A stretch of 64,000 nt of DNA, from assembly GCA_022113835.1 (NCBI GenBank), contig JAILWY010000023.1, forward strand, positions 5,456,001 to 5,520,000, written 5' to 3'. This document shows positions 11,502 through 25,000 of the stretch, piece after piece; positions within the stretch are counted from its first letter, which is position 1; every line of letters starts with the position of its first letter. The stretch is from Atopsyche davidsoni. Taxonomy: Eukaryota; Arthropoda; Insecta; Trichoptera; Hydrobiosidae. The translations under genes were made by a program, and so were the position numbers. Under the pieces are notes generated by a model, which did no database searches, was not told the DNA's origin, and saw nothing but the letters and a program-made list of their open reading frames with translations.

Positions 11502-14320
11502 TTATTCTTGTGTGTTTTTTTTTGTTTTCCAATACATTCTTAATTCCACTCCTAGAACGATGGTAGCCACCGCTGCCCCTAATACCAACAGTAGTAAAGC
11601 CGGAGCTGCCGAACCCTCATTCACAGCCAGAATTTCTCCCTCGGCTTGACACTCCGGAGTTTCTGGACGAAATACTTTCAGCGAGCGTGCCACCAATCCG
11701 CTTTGGACGGCTCTCATTGCACTGTGAATTAACCAATGTATGAATCTTCACTGTTAGTAATTTATACTTTTCTTACAATCAGATTGTTTCATTAACTTTG
11801 GAAACAAGAAATTAATTTAATTTTTACTTAGTATATCATATCAAAAAATTATTTAGAATACATTTATTGTTTTACAATTGGTTGGTATTTTCGTTTATGA
11901 ATTTTAAATCAAATTATTTATAATTTCATATCAATGTTCTTATTCAAATAGCGTATAATATTGTAGATAGTTACCCTATTTTAAATGTATTTGCCATTGA
12001 ACGTTTATTGCATGCCATGGATAATTTACTTCGTTCGATGATATCTAATTCTTTTAAACGACATATTTGAGATCGATCAAAAGTCCTTGCTATAAGAGGA
12101 TAAAGCTTGGTTACTTCACCATGAAATGCAAGAGTTCCTTTCTTAACATCGGGAATTCCTTTTTCAGGATACATATAAAATTCCTTCACACTATCTTTTT
12201 TCTGTTGCTTAATTTTTTCATCAACTAAATATTTGGTCTCTTTTTTTGGTCGAATCTAAAAAAAAGGATTAGAATGAATATGAGCAACAATTCAGACCTG
12301 TCTCATTTCATACTGTATTTATTTACCTCAAAGTGTATTCTTGCATAGTCGAGCGAATCTATTCCGATTTCCAAGTTACTCTTGGCCAACTCCCTCAAAT
12401 TGTTAATATAATCAACTTTACCATTCAAAAGAGATGATACAACACTTGATGTATAATAATTGTAGAAAAATGAACTCAACATTAATAATGTGAATAGAAC
12501 TATCCGACCTGATGCTCTTGAAGGTAGCAAAAAATTACCTAGAACAATAATCTATGTATTAATTGATTTATTTGTCATTTATTTAACTAAGGTAGTAAGG
12601 TAATGTTCTTGTGTTTACCTTGCTGACAAAGTGAACCTAAAGAGTCCAAGGCAGAAACCAATAATATAGGACAAAATGAACCAGAAAATGAACTCTCTAT
12701 CCAAATAGTCAAGGCTAGTAAGAAAGCAATAACTACAACCGCTGCAAAGATTACCACCCATACATCATCTTCAAATGGCATCAGAAAGATATTATTGATT
12801 CCACTTGCATATTGTGGGGTCAGAAAAATAAATGCTGACCTGAAAAATTAATTAATTTCTTAAATCTGAAAAAAAATGTAAAAAAGAAAAACTGAAAAAA
12901 AATTTACCTGAAAAGGTAAATTTGGAACACACTATCCATGCTTAATGCCCTTACTGGAAGGAATAGTAATGAAGTAGCTGCAATATCTGCTTCATCCTCG
13001 CGTAAAATACTAACTATGCCTGGATCATCCCATGCAGTAACCACTACGAATTCTATTCTGTAAACATTAATTATAAGTTTTTAATTAAATGGTGACAATA
13101 CAACCAAAATTCTTGAATTGTTTTTCTTGGACACAGGTGGGGATCAAATCCACGTCCCCGGCTATCGCAGCCTGGCGTGTAGTTGTATTATATTTTAATT
13201 TAAGATACATTATACTATAATAGGCTCTTACGTAAAGTTAAAGTAGTCCTTCATGTATAGTAACAAGGCATATGGAACTTTTGATACACTATCGATATAA
13301 GGATTGTTTCTATCAAGCATTTGATCTTCAATTTTTGTACTTTTAGGGTAGAATGTACTCGGTACCACACCAGCTCGAACAATCAAACCATTCGCAGGAC
13401 GGTATCCAATAAAGCAAGTGTAAGATAATGTTTGTGTATCTAAAAAAAATAATAAGCAGTCAATAGTTGAATAAAAAAATTCTATTGTAGCTTTTGATTA
13501 CCTTTGTTCCATGATCCACATTCTTTGAGAACTACACTTGATCCTCTTTTCCATCCAGGATTATAAACATCCAGTAATTCCAAATCTGATGAATATTCAT
13601 CAATCACTAATGTGATATCTGCATCCATGTATAAATTCATGTTGTCCATAGTTGCAAGTGTCATATTTTTTTCTTCACTGTATATAAGCCAGGAATATGA
13701 TGCATTCATGAAGTTATTCATGGACAGCTAAAAATAATGTTAATAATTTTAAATTTTCTACGAGAAGTGATGTGCCCCTAACTCATACAGAGTGGAATGA
13801 AATGAAATTGAAAACTCTTCATTCAGATAATCTAAGCTTGGAAGTCTTCGGCAAGTAGAGAAAATGTAAAAAATAAAAATAAGTATACTCACATCAATCA
13901 ATATATTAGTGTCATCATAAATATTGTTTTCAAAAACTACACCAATCTTACTATGGTGAACACGATTCATTTTGACATTGTCAATAGAAGGTAAATTATC
14001 AAAAACGTTTCCGTAGTCAACCTGTGAAACCCTAATTCCATGTCTGGAGAGATTTTTTGAAAATTCAACACTTTCTGAAATAAGTGTACAGTTTTTCAAT
14101 TTTATTATCAAATATCAGATTTTTTTATTTCATAAGATTTATAATAGTAATTTGTATAAAACATACCATAGATGTTCCACTGAAAAAAGGTAATAATGCT
14201 ACTTATGTCTTTTTTTTTAAAGTATTGAAAAACTAATTCAGAGCTGATTTTGATAGCCTTTGAATAACATACTACATTTAGAAAAATAGTTAAAATACAA
14301 TATAGTTTAAGGCCCTTCAT
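11502..14320 (-). CDS. Ionotropic receptor, IR75 clade (receptor B)
   Basis: This is a second member of the tandem receptor array, predicted to be a chemosensory cation channel subunit. Nine exons join in frame: 14320-14167, 14074-13893, 13727-13502, 13439-13232, 13057-12908, 12839-12619, 12538-12327, 12255-11975, 11721-11502 (617 residues). It has a signal peptide (MKGLKLYCILTIFLNVVCYS), the VYNPGWKRGSS motif, a first transmembrane helix after EDDVWVVIF, a pore loop ending LDSLGSLCQQG, the TSSVVSSLL motif, and a final helix APALLLLVLGAAVATIVLGV. Exons 3, 5, 6, 7 and 8 have exactly the same lengths (226, 150, 221, 212, 281) as in receptor A, showing duplication from a common parent. An alternative in-frame start nine codons upstream (14347) would precede the signal peptide; 14320 is preferred. 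Intron 4 contains a tRNA-like repeat fragment. Confidence 0.93.
13125..13195 (-). repeat. tRNA-like SINE fragment in an intron of receptor B
   Basis: Read on the minus strand, this shows an A-box-like AGTTGTATTACACGCC and a B-box-like GTGGATTTGATCCCC about 30 bases apart. The arrangement is like the tRNA-like core at 25711-25780 but degraded. It is too diverged to be a functional tRNA and has no sensible acceptor stem. I infer a tRNA-derived SINE relic. Confidence 0.35.
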
Positions 14321-14721
14321 GTTGCCGTGCTCGAATGTCCCATGCACTCGTGAGCTTCCAGTGTTATAGTCATGCTCATTCTAAGCTTGTAATTTATTAT
14401 TTATGCATAATAATTTCTTCATTTAGAATTCTTTTTGATGATCCAAAGCTTTATAAAAGACTTCTTTAAAATTCGATTGATAATATTAAACAGATATCTT
14501 TTATAACATGAAAAAAAAACTAAACATTTTATTGGGACATTAATTGCAGCAAATGTATGAGTAATTCAGCAAATGTATGAGTAACTCAGCAGATGTACGT
14601 AACATATACCATTGCTAATTATTATAAATATTTTGTTTATTTACTTTGTCTTAAGTAGGGGTTTTTTTTAAATTTAATATTAAATGGATTGCTTAATATA
14701 TTCTAAACAAATTTAAAAAAA
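14321..14721. other. Spacer between receptors B and C with a short tandem repeat
   Basis: The spacer is AT-rich. At about 14545-14601 a unit of about 20 bases (CAGCAAATGTATGAGTAATT) is repeated nearly three times with small changes. No gene was seen. The last part before 14722 is probably the 3' untranslated region of receptor C, and the first part the promoter of receptor B. Confidence 0.5.
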
Positions 14722-17700
14722 TTAAATTTGCTTTTGGTAAATTTTCATTTGCTGTAGTATTTTAATTTTTTTCCATTTATTTTTATATACTTTAGTTCTT
14801 AATTTATGATCATCCTTTACTTTTCTTCGTTCATATACTACAATGATTATTGACAAACAGTGTCCCATCAACAATAGAACATAGAAAGATGTGATTTGAT
14901 GAATGTTGACTTCGGTGATTCCTTTGTTAGTTTGGCATATTGGTTTCCGCGATACCCATTTATTCAGAAGTCTAAAAATTTGCCCAGTTTCCCTTGCTCT
15001 AACCATTCTAAAAAGTAATATATCAATAAATAAAGGAGCAAAAATTTTAAAATAGTTATTTCTTAATTACAAATTTACTATATAGCAACAAACCCGACTC
15101 TGAACATTTCTGAGTATGGAGAATATTTCAATCCCATTATTCCTAAGTGTGTCATGGGGATTGTGTCAACTTCTTGTAATTCACATATTTCTGTAGGTCC
15201 AAAGGTATTTTCTATTTCATCATAATACGAACTGTACTCAGCATGATATGCAAAACCTCCTTCTCTTACTTTTCTTACGCCTTCATCAATTGTGAAATAA
15301 AAATGGTCCGTTTTCTTCTTTGAATTAAAATATTCCATATTTGGATAACTAGGAGTCTAAATTTATTAAAAAAAATCAATATTAGAAAATAAGAAATGTA
15401 TTTTTAATATATTTATGAAAATGAAGAAATATATATCTTACGTCAAAGAGCAAATTGTGTACATATCCAATATCGACTGATCCACATTCCATTGGACTAT
15501 CGGCTAATTGTGGAATCGTAAATTTTTGGAATCTGTAGCTTAGTAGAGATGACACAATACTTGATGTATAAAAATTATACATTATCAAGGAATTGAGGAA
15601 AAGTGTAAAGTAAACAAATCGACTTGCTGAAGTTGTTGGGTGTACGTCAGACCCTAGAAGAATGCAAGTTTTATCTTTATATAAATTACTTAATTTAATA
15701 ATAAAACTATTCAACTACTAATATTTCATTTTCATATTTTAATCAAATACTTTTGTGATTTTTCCACATGACATATGTTGGCACTATCAAAGTGCTTTTA
15801 AAATGCCAACGCAAAAGGGTGGCGAAACCGGTCACCAATAAAATAAAACATCTAAAAATCACAAAAGTATTTTATTTAAAATATGATTCAACTACTATTA
15901 ATTAAATTTTACAGGATGCCATAAAAACTGCATTATTATTTTAAACTGAATAATTGTAAAAATTGTTATCGCTTACCCATTTGACACCATGCTCCCCAAA
16001 CAGATAAGAATGTATCACTAAATTTCCACGTGATTTTGTTCACTTGGCTTAAATATTTATTTTCAAAACCCAAAATGGCCCAGATAATAACTATGACTAA
16101 TAAAGACAAACACAAAAATAAATACCACACATCAGAAACAAAAGGAGCGAGAAAAGTTGGCTTGACACTTCCAAAATTATCGGAGTATCTGAATACAAAG
16201 CCGCATCTGTAAAAAAAATATATTTATTTTAAAATAGCAGTTTATAATTTCAGTGTATTTTTATTAAGAAGTAGAAAAGCTATAAACCTAAACGGGTACG
16301 TCATATGAATTACATCTACTAATTCAACTCTATCTTCCATCAATTGCAAAGCACCTCCCATTATATCTGCTTTTTTATTTGCCAATACTCCAAGTAAATT
16401 TCCAGATCTATACAAGCCATTTACATTCTTATCACTCCAATTTTCAGCCAAGATCAATTTGATCCTGAAATACGAATAATCAAACAAATATTGCAGATCT
16501 AAATACTGGTTATGTATAACATTGATAGGCAATATGAATACTAACGTAAAGTTATATAAATCTTTGAGTAGAAGCACCAGTTGATAGTTCATTTTAAACA
16601 CTGAATCATAATAGGGATAATGATCATCTATCAGGTAAGTATGAAGATCTGTTTTATTTTCATTGTATTCATTAAACGTGACAGTTCTTATAACAAGTCC
16701 GTTAAGATTAGATCTTCTAATCGATTTAGATATTTTTATGAAATTTTTCCAGCTGCTCGATTCGTTTGCATAATTGTTCTGCCATATTCCCAAATAAGTT
16801 ACATTGATAGTTCCTCCTCTGTCGAAGCCTGGATTATATATATCATACAGCTCAATGACGCTATTGTTATCTTGTACTGAGCTCTTTGTTACAACGATAT
16901 CCGAAACTATTGTTATCGGTAGAGACTGGAGATACATTATGGTACTGTTAAACGGTATGCATGCATTTAATACCAGCCACTTATAAGTGTTGTTGAAATA
17001 TGTGTACTTCTGAAAAATAAATATAAAAATGATCAGTACAGTTTTCTACTGCAAATATTTAATATTTTTGGCAAAATTATAATATCTATTAGTAAAATAA
17101 TACTTTCAATAACTTTTTACTACTAGTATCACTAAATATTCTTGGTTGGTGTCATCATATTTGCAATGAATAAATAACAAAGTGTTAGAGAGAGCAGCAA
17201 CGATTGTTAGAAGAAATTTATTGGCTAGTGAGTTTAATGTTTCTATATAATTACTATTATGAGATTGAACTTTTTTATTCTTGAAGTGATTCAGCAGTGT
17301 TTTGATGTCATCATTGGGGCAGTTCCAGTTTTAACACAGTAATGGCCTTTTATGTGTTCAAAGTTTAATTATAAAGAATAAAAGTGGAGACATATTGACA
17401 ATTCATTGGGCATTAAGTGCTATTTTTGATGAGATATATTTACCATTTCCCTTTTTTCCGCACGTTAAAGTATCCTCCTGTTTGGACAATATTAGTAGTA
17501 TTTGTTTAACTTCTACAACTAAACCATAGAAAATATTTGTATAAACCTTTAATCTAGGTTGATGATTGGCATATGTGTCATGGTGAAGCTTTTCCGTTGG
17601 TTTCATACATATTAAAGCGTCATTATTTAGAATGAATGACAGAAACTAGAAATTGAATAGAATTGTAACAGTTACTCGCACAATATATTGACAGAGTAAA

Positions 17701-19010
17701 TCACCATTACACGGAGAACCAATCCATAAGAATGAAATATAAATTTATTCTCCTTTAAAACGCTGCTCACTCGACAATTTCTTGACAAAGTGGTTTGTGC
17801 CAATGTACACAAAACAACCAATAATATAGAAAAATTTGTTCTACGGCATCTAAGTTATAATCATAATATCTAAACGTCAAGAAAAATCTATCCTAATATT
17901 TTGAATAAAAATACTTGAGTGATTTTCCACATTTTTGTTTTTATTAGTGACCGGTTTCGCCAACCTTTCACGTTGGCATTATCAAACAGAGTTCACTCTG
18001 TTTGATAATGCCAACGTGAAAGGTTGGCGAAACCGGTCACTAATAAAAACAAAAATGTGGAAAATCACTCAAGTATTTTTATTCAAAATATTAAAATGGA
18101 ATTCCACCAAGTACTCTCTGTCAAAAATATTGAATTTCTTAAAAATCTATCCCTTATTCCTTATATTTCTCAATTTTTTATGGTGATGGTATGGTTTATT
18201 TTTTCTGGGTCATTTTTTTATGGGGATGGTATGGTTTATTTAAAATGAACTTACCTGAGAAAACGGAGGATTTGTAGAATAACAGCGAGAGTCAAAAATA
18301 GCACCCATGGGATTACCAATTGATCTAAATAAGTTATCTACATCCTTACGTTCTTTCTTGTGTCTTCCATCTGGCAAAGAAACACTCAATCCTGATTCGG
18401 AAAACTTCTTTAATAATCTGACTTTTTCTGGAATAAAATCCCATATTAAATAAAAAATAGTTTAATGAAAATATTATAATTCCTAATAAGCCAAATATCA
18501 AAAAAATTAAATAATTAGTATATTTAATCGAAATATTATCGTAAAAATTATGGTATCAAATCAAAAATATTTTTCGTAGGTTTTGGCGTTTTTTTCATTC
18601 TTAGGTGTTATACTTCATCTTCCGACGTTTCAGTCCCGGTACTGGGAACATTATCAGAGAATCCCTGAAGAAAATGCATTTTATTATTTATATTCAATCA
18701 GAAATATTTTTAATTAATAAAAAATATTTTGAGGTAGTATCCAGAGGTTTTTTAAGATGACACCATTACTTTTAAGACACCTGGTAGATTTGTACATGTT
18801 GGAGTCGTATAGGATTTTTAGTTTTTCAGTTCGCAGTGAGACCGCACCTTGAATAGGCCAGCAAATGAACATGATCACATTGTGCACCCTCTTTGTGATA
18901 AAATAGTCCAAAGCCAAATCGGAATATTCGTCATATCCGGGAACTGTGCATAAATCTTGGGCGGACACCGACAGCACCCCTGAAAGAATCCAAACGGCCG
19001 CGATGTTCAT
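14722..19010 (-). CDS. Ionotropic receptor, IR75 clade (receptor C)
   Basis: This third array member is more diverged from A and B. Eight exons join in frame: 19010-18848, 18427-18255, 17009-16546, 16464-16288, 16206-15977, 15653-15442, 15356-15094, 15007-14722 (655 residues). It has a signal peptide (MNIAAVWILSGVLSVSAQ), the IYNPGFDRGGTINVT motif typical of IR75 proteins, LANKKADIMGGALQL before the first helix, the helix VWYLFLCLSLLVIVIIWAIL, a pore loop ending SVWGAWCQMG, TSSIVSSLL, and a last helix in exon 8 followed by a basic tail. Exon 3 (464 bases) covers what is two exons in A and B. The 1.2-kb intron 17010-18254 holds a perfect palindrome, and the intron 15654-15976 holds a related foldback element. 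The 81-base intron 16465-16545 happens to be open in frame, so a naive open frame runs through it. Confidence 0.92.
15732..15886. repeat. Foldback element in an intron of receptor C
   Basis: The ends are near-perfect inverted repeats: TCATATTTTAATCAAATACT at the left and its reverse complement with one small gap at the right. Inside it carries GGCGAAACCGGTCACCAATAAAA and TTGGCACTATCAAAG, shared with the palindrome at 17894-18093 and the copy at 56532-56715. No coding capacity. It is a non-autonomous foldback/MITE family member. Confidence 0.75.
17894..18093. repeat. 200-bp perfect palindrome (foldback element)
   Basis: Arms of 99 bases at 17894-17992 and 17995-18093 are exact reverse complements around a two-base centre (TC at 17993-17994). 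The arms contain GACCGGTTTCGCCAACC and TTGGCATTATCAAACAGAGT, linking it to the elements at 15732 and 56532. Both small open frames here are products of the palindrome, not genes. It sits in the second intron of receptor C. Confidence 0.9.
18175..18245. repeat. Short direct duplication
   Basis: The motif GATGGTATGGTTTATTT, preceded by a T-run and TATGG, occurs twice about 40 bases apart (18184 and 18224). It is a local duplication inside the receptor C intron, beside the palindrome. Confidence 0.6.
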
Positions 19011-22000
19011 CGCACCCTTCCACCCCAGCACTGAAGAACACAGAGACTCACTCCACTTCCGCCTGGTCGTATTTATAATGGAGCTTTGAAGTACTGTAAA
19101 TATTTGTTCGTAAATCATTATATTTTCAGTTGCCTTTCATAAAGGAAATTAGAAAATATTTACTTTCGCTTCATATTTCGACAGCTCTTAGTACACGGAA
19201 AAGAGCACACATCATGAAATACATTGATTTTTTTTGTGAACAACTGTACAAGCTTAATCTTTAATTCAGTTTTATTCATAACTTTGATTTATAGACGCAT
19301 TTTTTTATGTTTTATAGCTACGAAATATTGTATTATATATGTTAAAAGAAATCCATGAAGGGAGTAAAGACTAAAACGCTAGACACCCAAGAATTATGTA
19401 CAACACTCATGATACATAAATAAATCTAAAATTAAGACTAGAAAAAAAATTCAACAAGAGTTTTAATGTTTGCCCATTTTTTTGTAAATCACAGTACAGT
19501 AAGTAAGCATTTATGATGTTTTATTAAAATTACGTAAATTTTGTTATAAAGAAATACAATGACTATGTAACAACGTATATCGCTATGTGGTAATAAATAT
19601 GTTATATAGCACACATTATTTTATGATTTCAGCAAAAAAATATTCTACAACATTGTGGTATACGACTTATTTTTTTTTATTATGAGCTGTATTCAAAATT
19701 ATTGTATACAAACATTAAATTCATAATTTTGTATAAGCAGTAAGAGCAAACTACAATATGATAGTCATTTGTAGGGGCTTTGGTATGAGCTTTCTACTAC
19801 AAAGGTGTAGAATCTTCTCTTTGAGGCTTTTGCGCTCGTTATTGAACCATTAAACATTTATTTAACATATAATCAATTAAATGTATCAACAAAAGTCAGC
19901 AGCGGTTTTCCCGTAAAATGTATATCTTTCGTTGAGCTTTCGTGCGGAGCTTTCCGTCAACGATAGAAAATATACGATATTCATTAATACACCGTTATTG
20001 AAGAAAAAAACTTATTTTACGAGTGCCTTTATTATAATTTAGTATTTACATATCCCCTGATCCCGCGCGCAGGTTCTTGGGCTTACAATAAGTGGCTTAG
20101 GTGGTAGCGTAGGTACATGAAATTCTTCTTTGTGTTATGAAATTTGGTTAGGAAAAAATATGTGTTTAAAACCTTTAGTTTTCATGAGTTCACAAATAAA
20201 ATTAAGATAATTAATTACAGACCAATGAAACGTCCTTGATCCACCTTTTAGGGGTATTTCGATGTCTACAATAATTTACTCCGTTAAAAAAAACATAAAC
20301 CAATATAATCAAGGAAGCAATAAAGCTCCCTAATTTGGCAAATATGATTATATTAAATGAATGGATCTGCAGTCATTCCCGAGATGTAATTTCCTTCCAA
20401 TCCATTCTCTATTTCTAATAAATCGCACTTAAGTGTATTGCTCGCGTGCCAACAAGACATGTAGTAAAAGTTCAATCTTTAATATTACTAGATCACAGTG
20501 GCGTAATAATATAGGAGCTAATGGACTAAATTTACTAGTTTAGTTATATGAGCTTTACCATATTGGTCAACAGTACGCTTGTTTCAAATAACGTGGATAT
20601 ATTAAATTAATAAAATAAAATACTACCCCCTTAAATCCCCTTCTTCATAATTGCAATACATTCTAGGTGCGATTTTTATGAGCTTTTTGAGCGTGGTCTA
20701 AAACTATATGTTCAATGGACTTTAACCTTCTGTATTCTACCTGAGAGCAGTCGTAAAGATTAATTCTACAAAAAAGTTTTGAGGTCAAGCGATGGTAAAA
20801 TAAACGAACCGATAAATTAATCCACGGAAATTATTCTCAACTCAACCGTGCAATAGTTTGCGACCGCAATAAGCAGAGAGGCCTATTTGGTAACCTGGAA
20901 TACGGAAAACGTTAATCTTCCCAAATGTGGATAACTAGAAAATTTATTTAATATTTTAACTCACACAGAAAAATACTTTAATCTTGATGTTGAATATAAT
21001 ATCACATAAATATACGACAGACCTTTCGATTCGCTTTTCACGAGTTTCTTCAGTCTCAAGAAGATGCTCATAATCTCTTTGTCGTATCTTTTATGTTTAC
21101 TGTAGAAATTACTTCTAATTATAAAAAAATTCTAGTCGTATAGTCTGTAGAGCTCGTTATTGTGATTAAAATTTCTAGAATTTCGTTAATCATTTTATGT
21201 AAGTACCAGCAAGCTTGGCTACGCCACTGGTGTGCCGCAAAGTTTGGCAAATTATCAGTCGATCTATGGACGTGTAATCAATTTGTAAACAGCTGGGCGA
21301 GGACAAGGCGAGGTCGAGCTGATGGATGTTCTGTGTAGTCGAGCGGATGCAAACCCCATCAATCGATATCCTCTTAACCAATATGCTTTAATGAGCGACT
21401 CGTGCAAATCGCCACTGTTCGGGGTGATTTGTAAGTTGGATTTTTACTTGCTCCTTACACCACCCGTGCGATTAAGATAATGGCTTCATCTCGATTAAAT
21501 TACACCGTTAATATCCGCCGCATTGCACAACATTTTAATGGCGTTGTTTAATAAATTGCAAGTTTTATTTTCTACGACACTTAATCGATAATCATAAGTA
21601 TACTGCTGTATTTCTATGTAATTAAATTCATTTTTAGATTACGTTATTTATGCAAAAAAAACATGTTTAGAGCAGCGCCTTATTACGTATGTACAATATT
21701 TAAACTGTGCGTGTATTTTTTTATCAATTTTTTAAAAATGATTTTGCTACTTGATTTATTATGATTATGCTTTGCTTGGGTATCAGTAAGTTATGTGTGT
21801 GTTATTTTATTTAAAGTTTTTTCGTAGCCTTCGCGTTTTTAATGATGAGACCATTAAAAGTGAAAATCTCTTATTTAATCATAACACAAAGCAGCTTAGT
21901 TTCAAAAGAAAACTTAAAACAGATAATCTTCAGAATACATCGTAGCTTTCCGAGCACATTGCGGTTATCACAACGCATGCGCTCGGAGGCTTTGCAATAT

Positions 22001-25000
22001 CCACGACAGCTTTTCAAGCTCCCAGAGCTTTTTGCTTTCAGTCAGTGGCTCTCTCGGCCTTCTGGAGAGAACACGAACACTCCACTTCTCCCCCACAGCC
22101 ACGAGTAAGTTTGCTCCGAACACGAGGAATTGTTTACAGTTTACCTTGCAGATATGGGGTGAGTGTCCAATGGAGCCGAATGAAATATTATCGCATAAAA
22201 GTATTTACATCCACTCAACGATTCAATAAACTGTCATGTGGTTAAATGTTAATTATAAAGGAAAGTCGTTTTGAGAACGAAAACACTCCACTAATAACGG
22301 ACCATTAAAATAAACAACCGTCCTTTTATGCGCGATACACTGTGAAATTAGAAATTTAGTTTTGCATAATAACTTTAGCATTTTACTAAAAACCGACGCA
22401 TTGTTTTTATCAACTCGTAGAAATTGTAAAAATGTAAATTAAAATGTGTTATTGCAATAATTTAAATACACGATGGATAAATATTTTTATTCTCATTTTT
22501 AATTTTGCATTGTCTATTTATTTCAATTTTTTGTTTTTTGTTATTATTTTGTATTGAAGTATTTTAATATCGTTCATAAACACAACCAAATACGTACAGA
22601 TTTCAAGTTGTTTAAACTTATATAAAAACCTTAAATTTGTTTACTAAACAAAAATATTTAAAAATTATTTATTACAAAAAAAATGTCTGTGTTATTTTTT
22701 AAAACTACACATACATGATAAATTATGTATAAATAATTTTAATCGTTTCTAAAAATATATTAAAATTTATAGGGTCTAAAAGCGTTATCTTGTCATTTTT
22801 TCTTAATTTATGCAATGATTTTTGAGACGACATAAATGCCATTGTATTAGTAATTATTAAAATATTTATAGAAATCATATAAATTTAGTAATATTGTAAA
22901 TTCTTATTCTTATTCCTAAGTAATTTCAATATCTAGCTACTTTATTTTTATAAGCCCTTAATTTTTCGTTTCTTACGCAATTTTCCAGCAATTGAATAAA
23001 ATAGTAAAATATAATTTTTATACAGATAAATTTGAACTACTCCTAAGCTCTTATTAAAAATATTTTTACAACTTTATTATCAAACTGTTATTTATATTGT
23101 TCATGCTGTATTTCTATTTCTATTTACATCACTTTGACCCACCAAACCCGTCAATTTAGAACCTTGAAATCCATTTCAATTTCTTTGGGTATTTTATTCA
23201 ACCGTTTCGAGAAAATCACATTCATCAAATAGTAAATTTGTTCAAATAAACGTGAATTTAGTTTTTCTCTCTAATAAAGAAAATGTGAACGTCAGTAAAT
23301 ACATAGTATTATAAAAATTGGGTGTTAGTCACTTTCCTTCCATAGAACATTATAGAAATCATTTTTTCCAATTACGGAAAAGTAATATTTTCAGGTATAT
23401 TTTTATTTCGTTGACAATATTTTTAAAATAATACGTTTTTACTAAGGTATTCAATTAACTTGCTTCAGGTCATATGAGTTTAAAACTTTTTTGAAAAGAC
23501 GATACTTTTAACTTATTAATAAATCGTCATTGATGTCGTTTTGTGCTCTAAATAAAAACCAATAAATAGTTTCAATCACATCTTTCTTTTTGTGATGTGA
23601 ATCCTAAGATTTTGTGTTTATTAAGCATTCAATTACTGAATAAATACGAAGCTTGCAATCCAAATTATTTTATTCGTATTGTATCTACATAATTTAATTT
23701 TTTTTTTTTTTTGATGTGAGATACCACTTATTTTTGGTTTTTATTGCAGTCCTACTTGTTTAAATAACCCAATAATATCACATCCAATCGTCAAATTTTA
23801 CTAGATGTTAAATCATTTTGATTGCAAGGCTTTAATTCGGCGTTTGCGTGTGTCGCGACCGGTCCTCGCCAGAACTGAAGTACTATTGTTTACAAAAAGT
23901 ACCCAATCTATTTCAGGTTTAATATTCTCCGGTTTCGGTCGAATAACATCGCTTTTAATGGGAAAAAATCCGTCATTCCTCGTGTAGTTTATTACGAGTT
24001 GTTAATAGAAATTCGTCCATTAAACAGAAATAATTACTAATTTCGTGGATACAATCAGTCACTTCTGTTAAAAGTGAATAAAAACTTACTTTATATTCAC
24101 ACATATTCGCAACAGCTTAGAACACATTCAATGCATATATTTTACCACAAGAATCCTGAAACTCTCACGCTCATTTTTGAGGAAATATGCGAATAGTTTA
24201 AGAATTTGTGAATATTACAGAAAAATATGGTATGTAAGGCAGCATATATTTAATGCCACTATAGCAGTTGAAATATTTGTATTGATATGCAAAATATTGT
24301 ATAAATATAAATATATTTAGGTAAATCATTTTTTAATCCTTTAGTGATAAAGCAGTCGTTCTTATCATCTCCTAATACTGAGCTACCGACTGAGTCGACT
24401 CCACCATTATTTGCCTTTTTTTTAAATCTTATCTTACTAAAAAAACAAGTAGTATTTCAAATAACATGATATCATTTTAAATGGTGTACAGTATATTATT
24501 TTGGTTTTGTTGATATTTTAAAATAAAATCTAGTATCGTTTCTGGAATAACTGTTTAGTACATAATTTTGAAAACCTTTCAAATATTGTGAATTTTATCA
24601 ATTATATGTAAATTTAAAAAAACTCTAAAATCACCAATGTATATACAATCTAACTGAAGCCATCTACTTGGATAATTAATGTGTACTTTTATATAACTCA
24701 GGCCAATGACTGATTCCTGACGATGACTAGGTAGTTTAAAAAATTCTTGAATTTATTTTTTTGCAAATTCATGACCACATTAGCTACAATAAAGCACTTA
24801 TATAATCAAAAATTACAGCAAAATGAATAAAATGCTTGCAATGTTATAAATGCATTCCACTTTGACGCAATGAAAGGTTTAAAAATGCACAAATACTTAG
24901 CCTTGGCATTTGGTTTTTCTTCTAGGTAGCCTCGGCTATAAATATCGATGAATTTATAGAATATAACGGAGCAAAATACCAAAGGTTTAACTAAGACCTC

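Noticed and set aside
16465..16545. Continuous open frame joining two receptor C exons
   Set aside because: It is a short intron open by chance; GTTAGT and TATTTCAG borders restore the phase and the receptor alignment seen in A and B.
17935..18248. Two overlapping plus-strand open frames
   Set aside because: They arise from the 200-bp palindrome and the short duplication beside it, within a receptor intron.
18590..18680. Repeat-like block (CGACGTTTCAGTCCCG) and a similar one near 21022
   Set aside because: Resembles ends of dispersed insect repeats, but no borders or duplications could be found, so no element was called.
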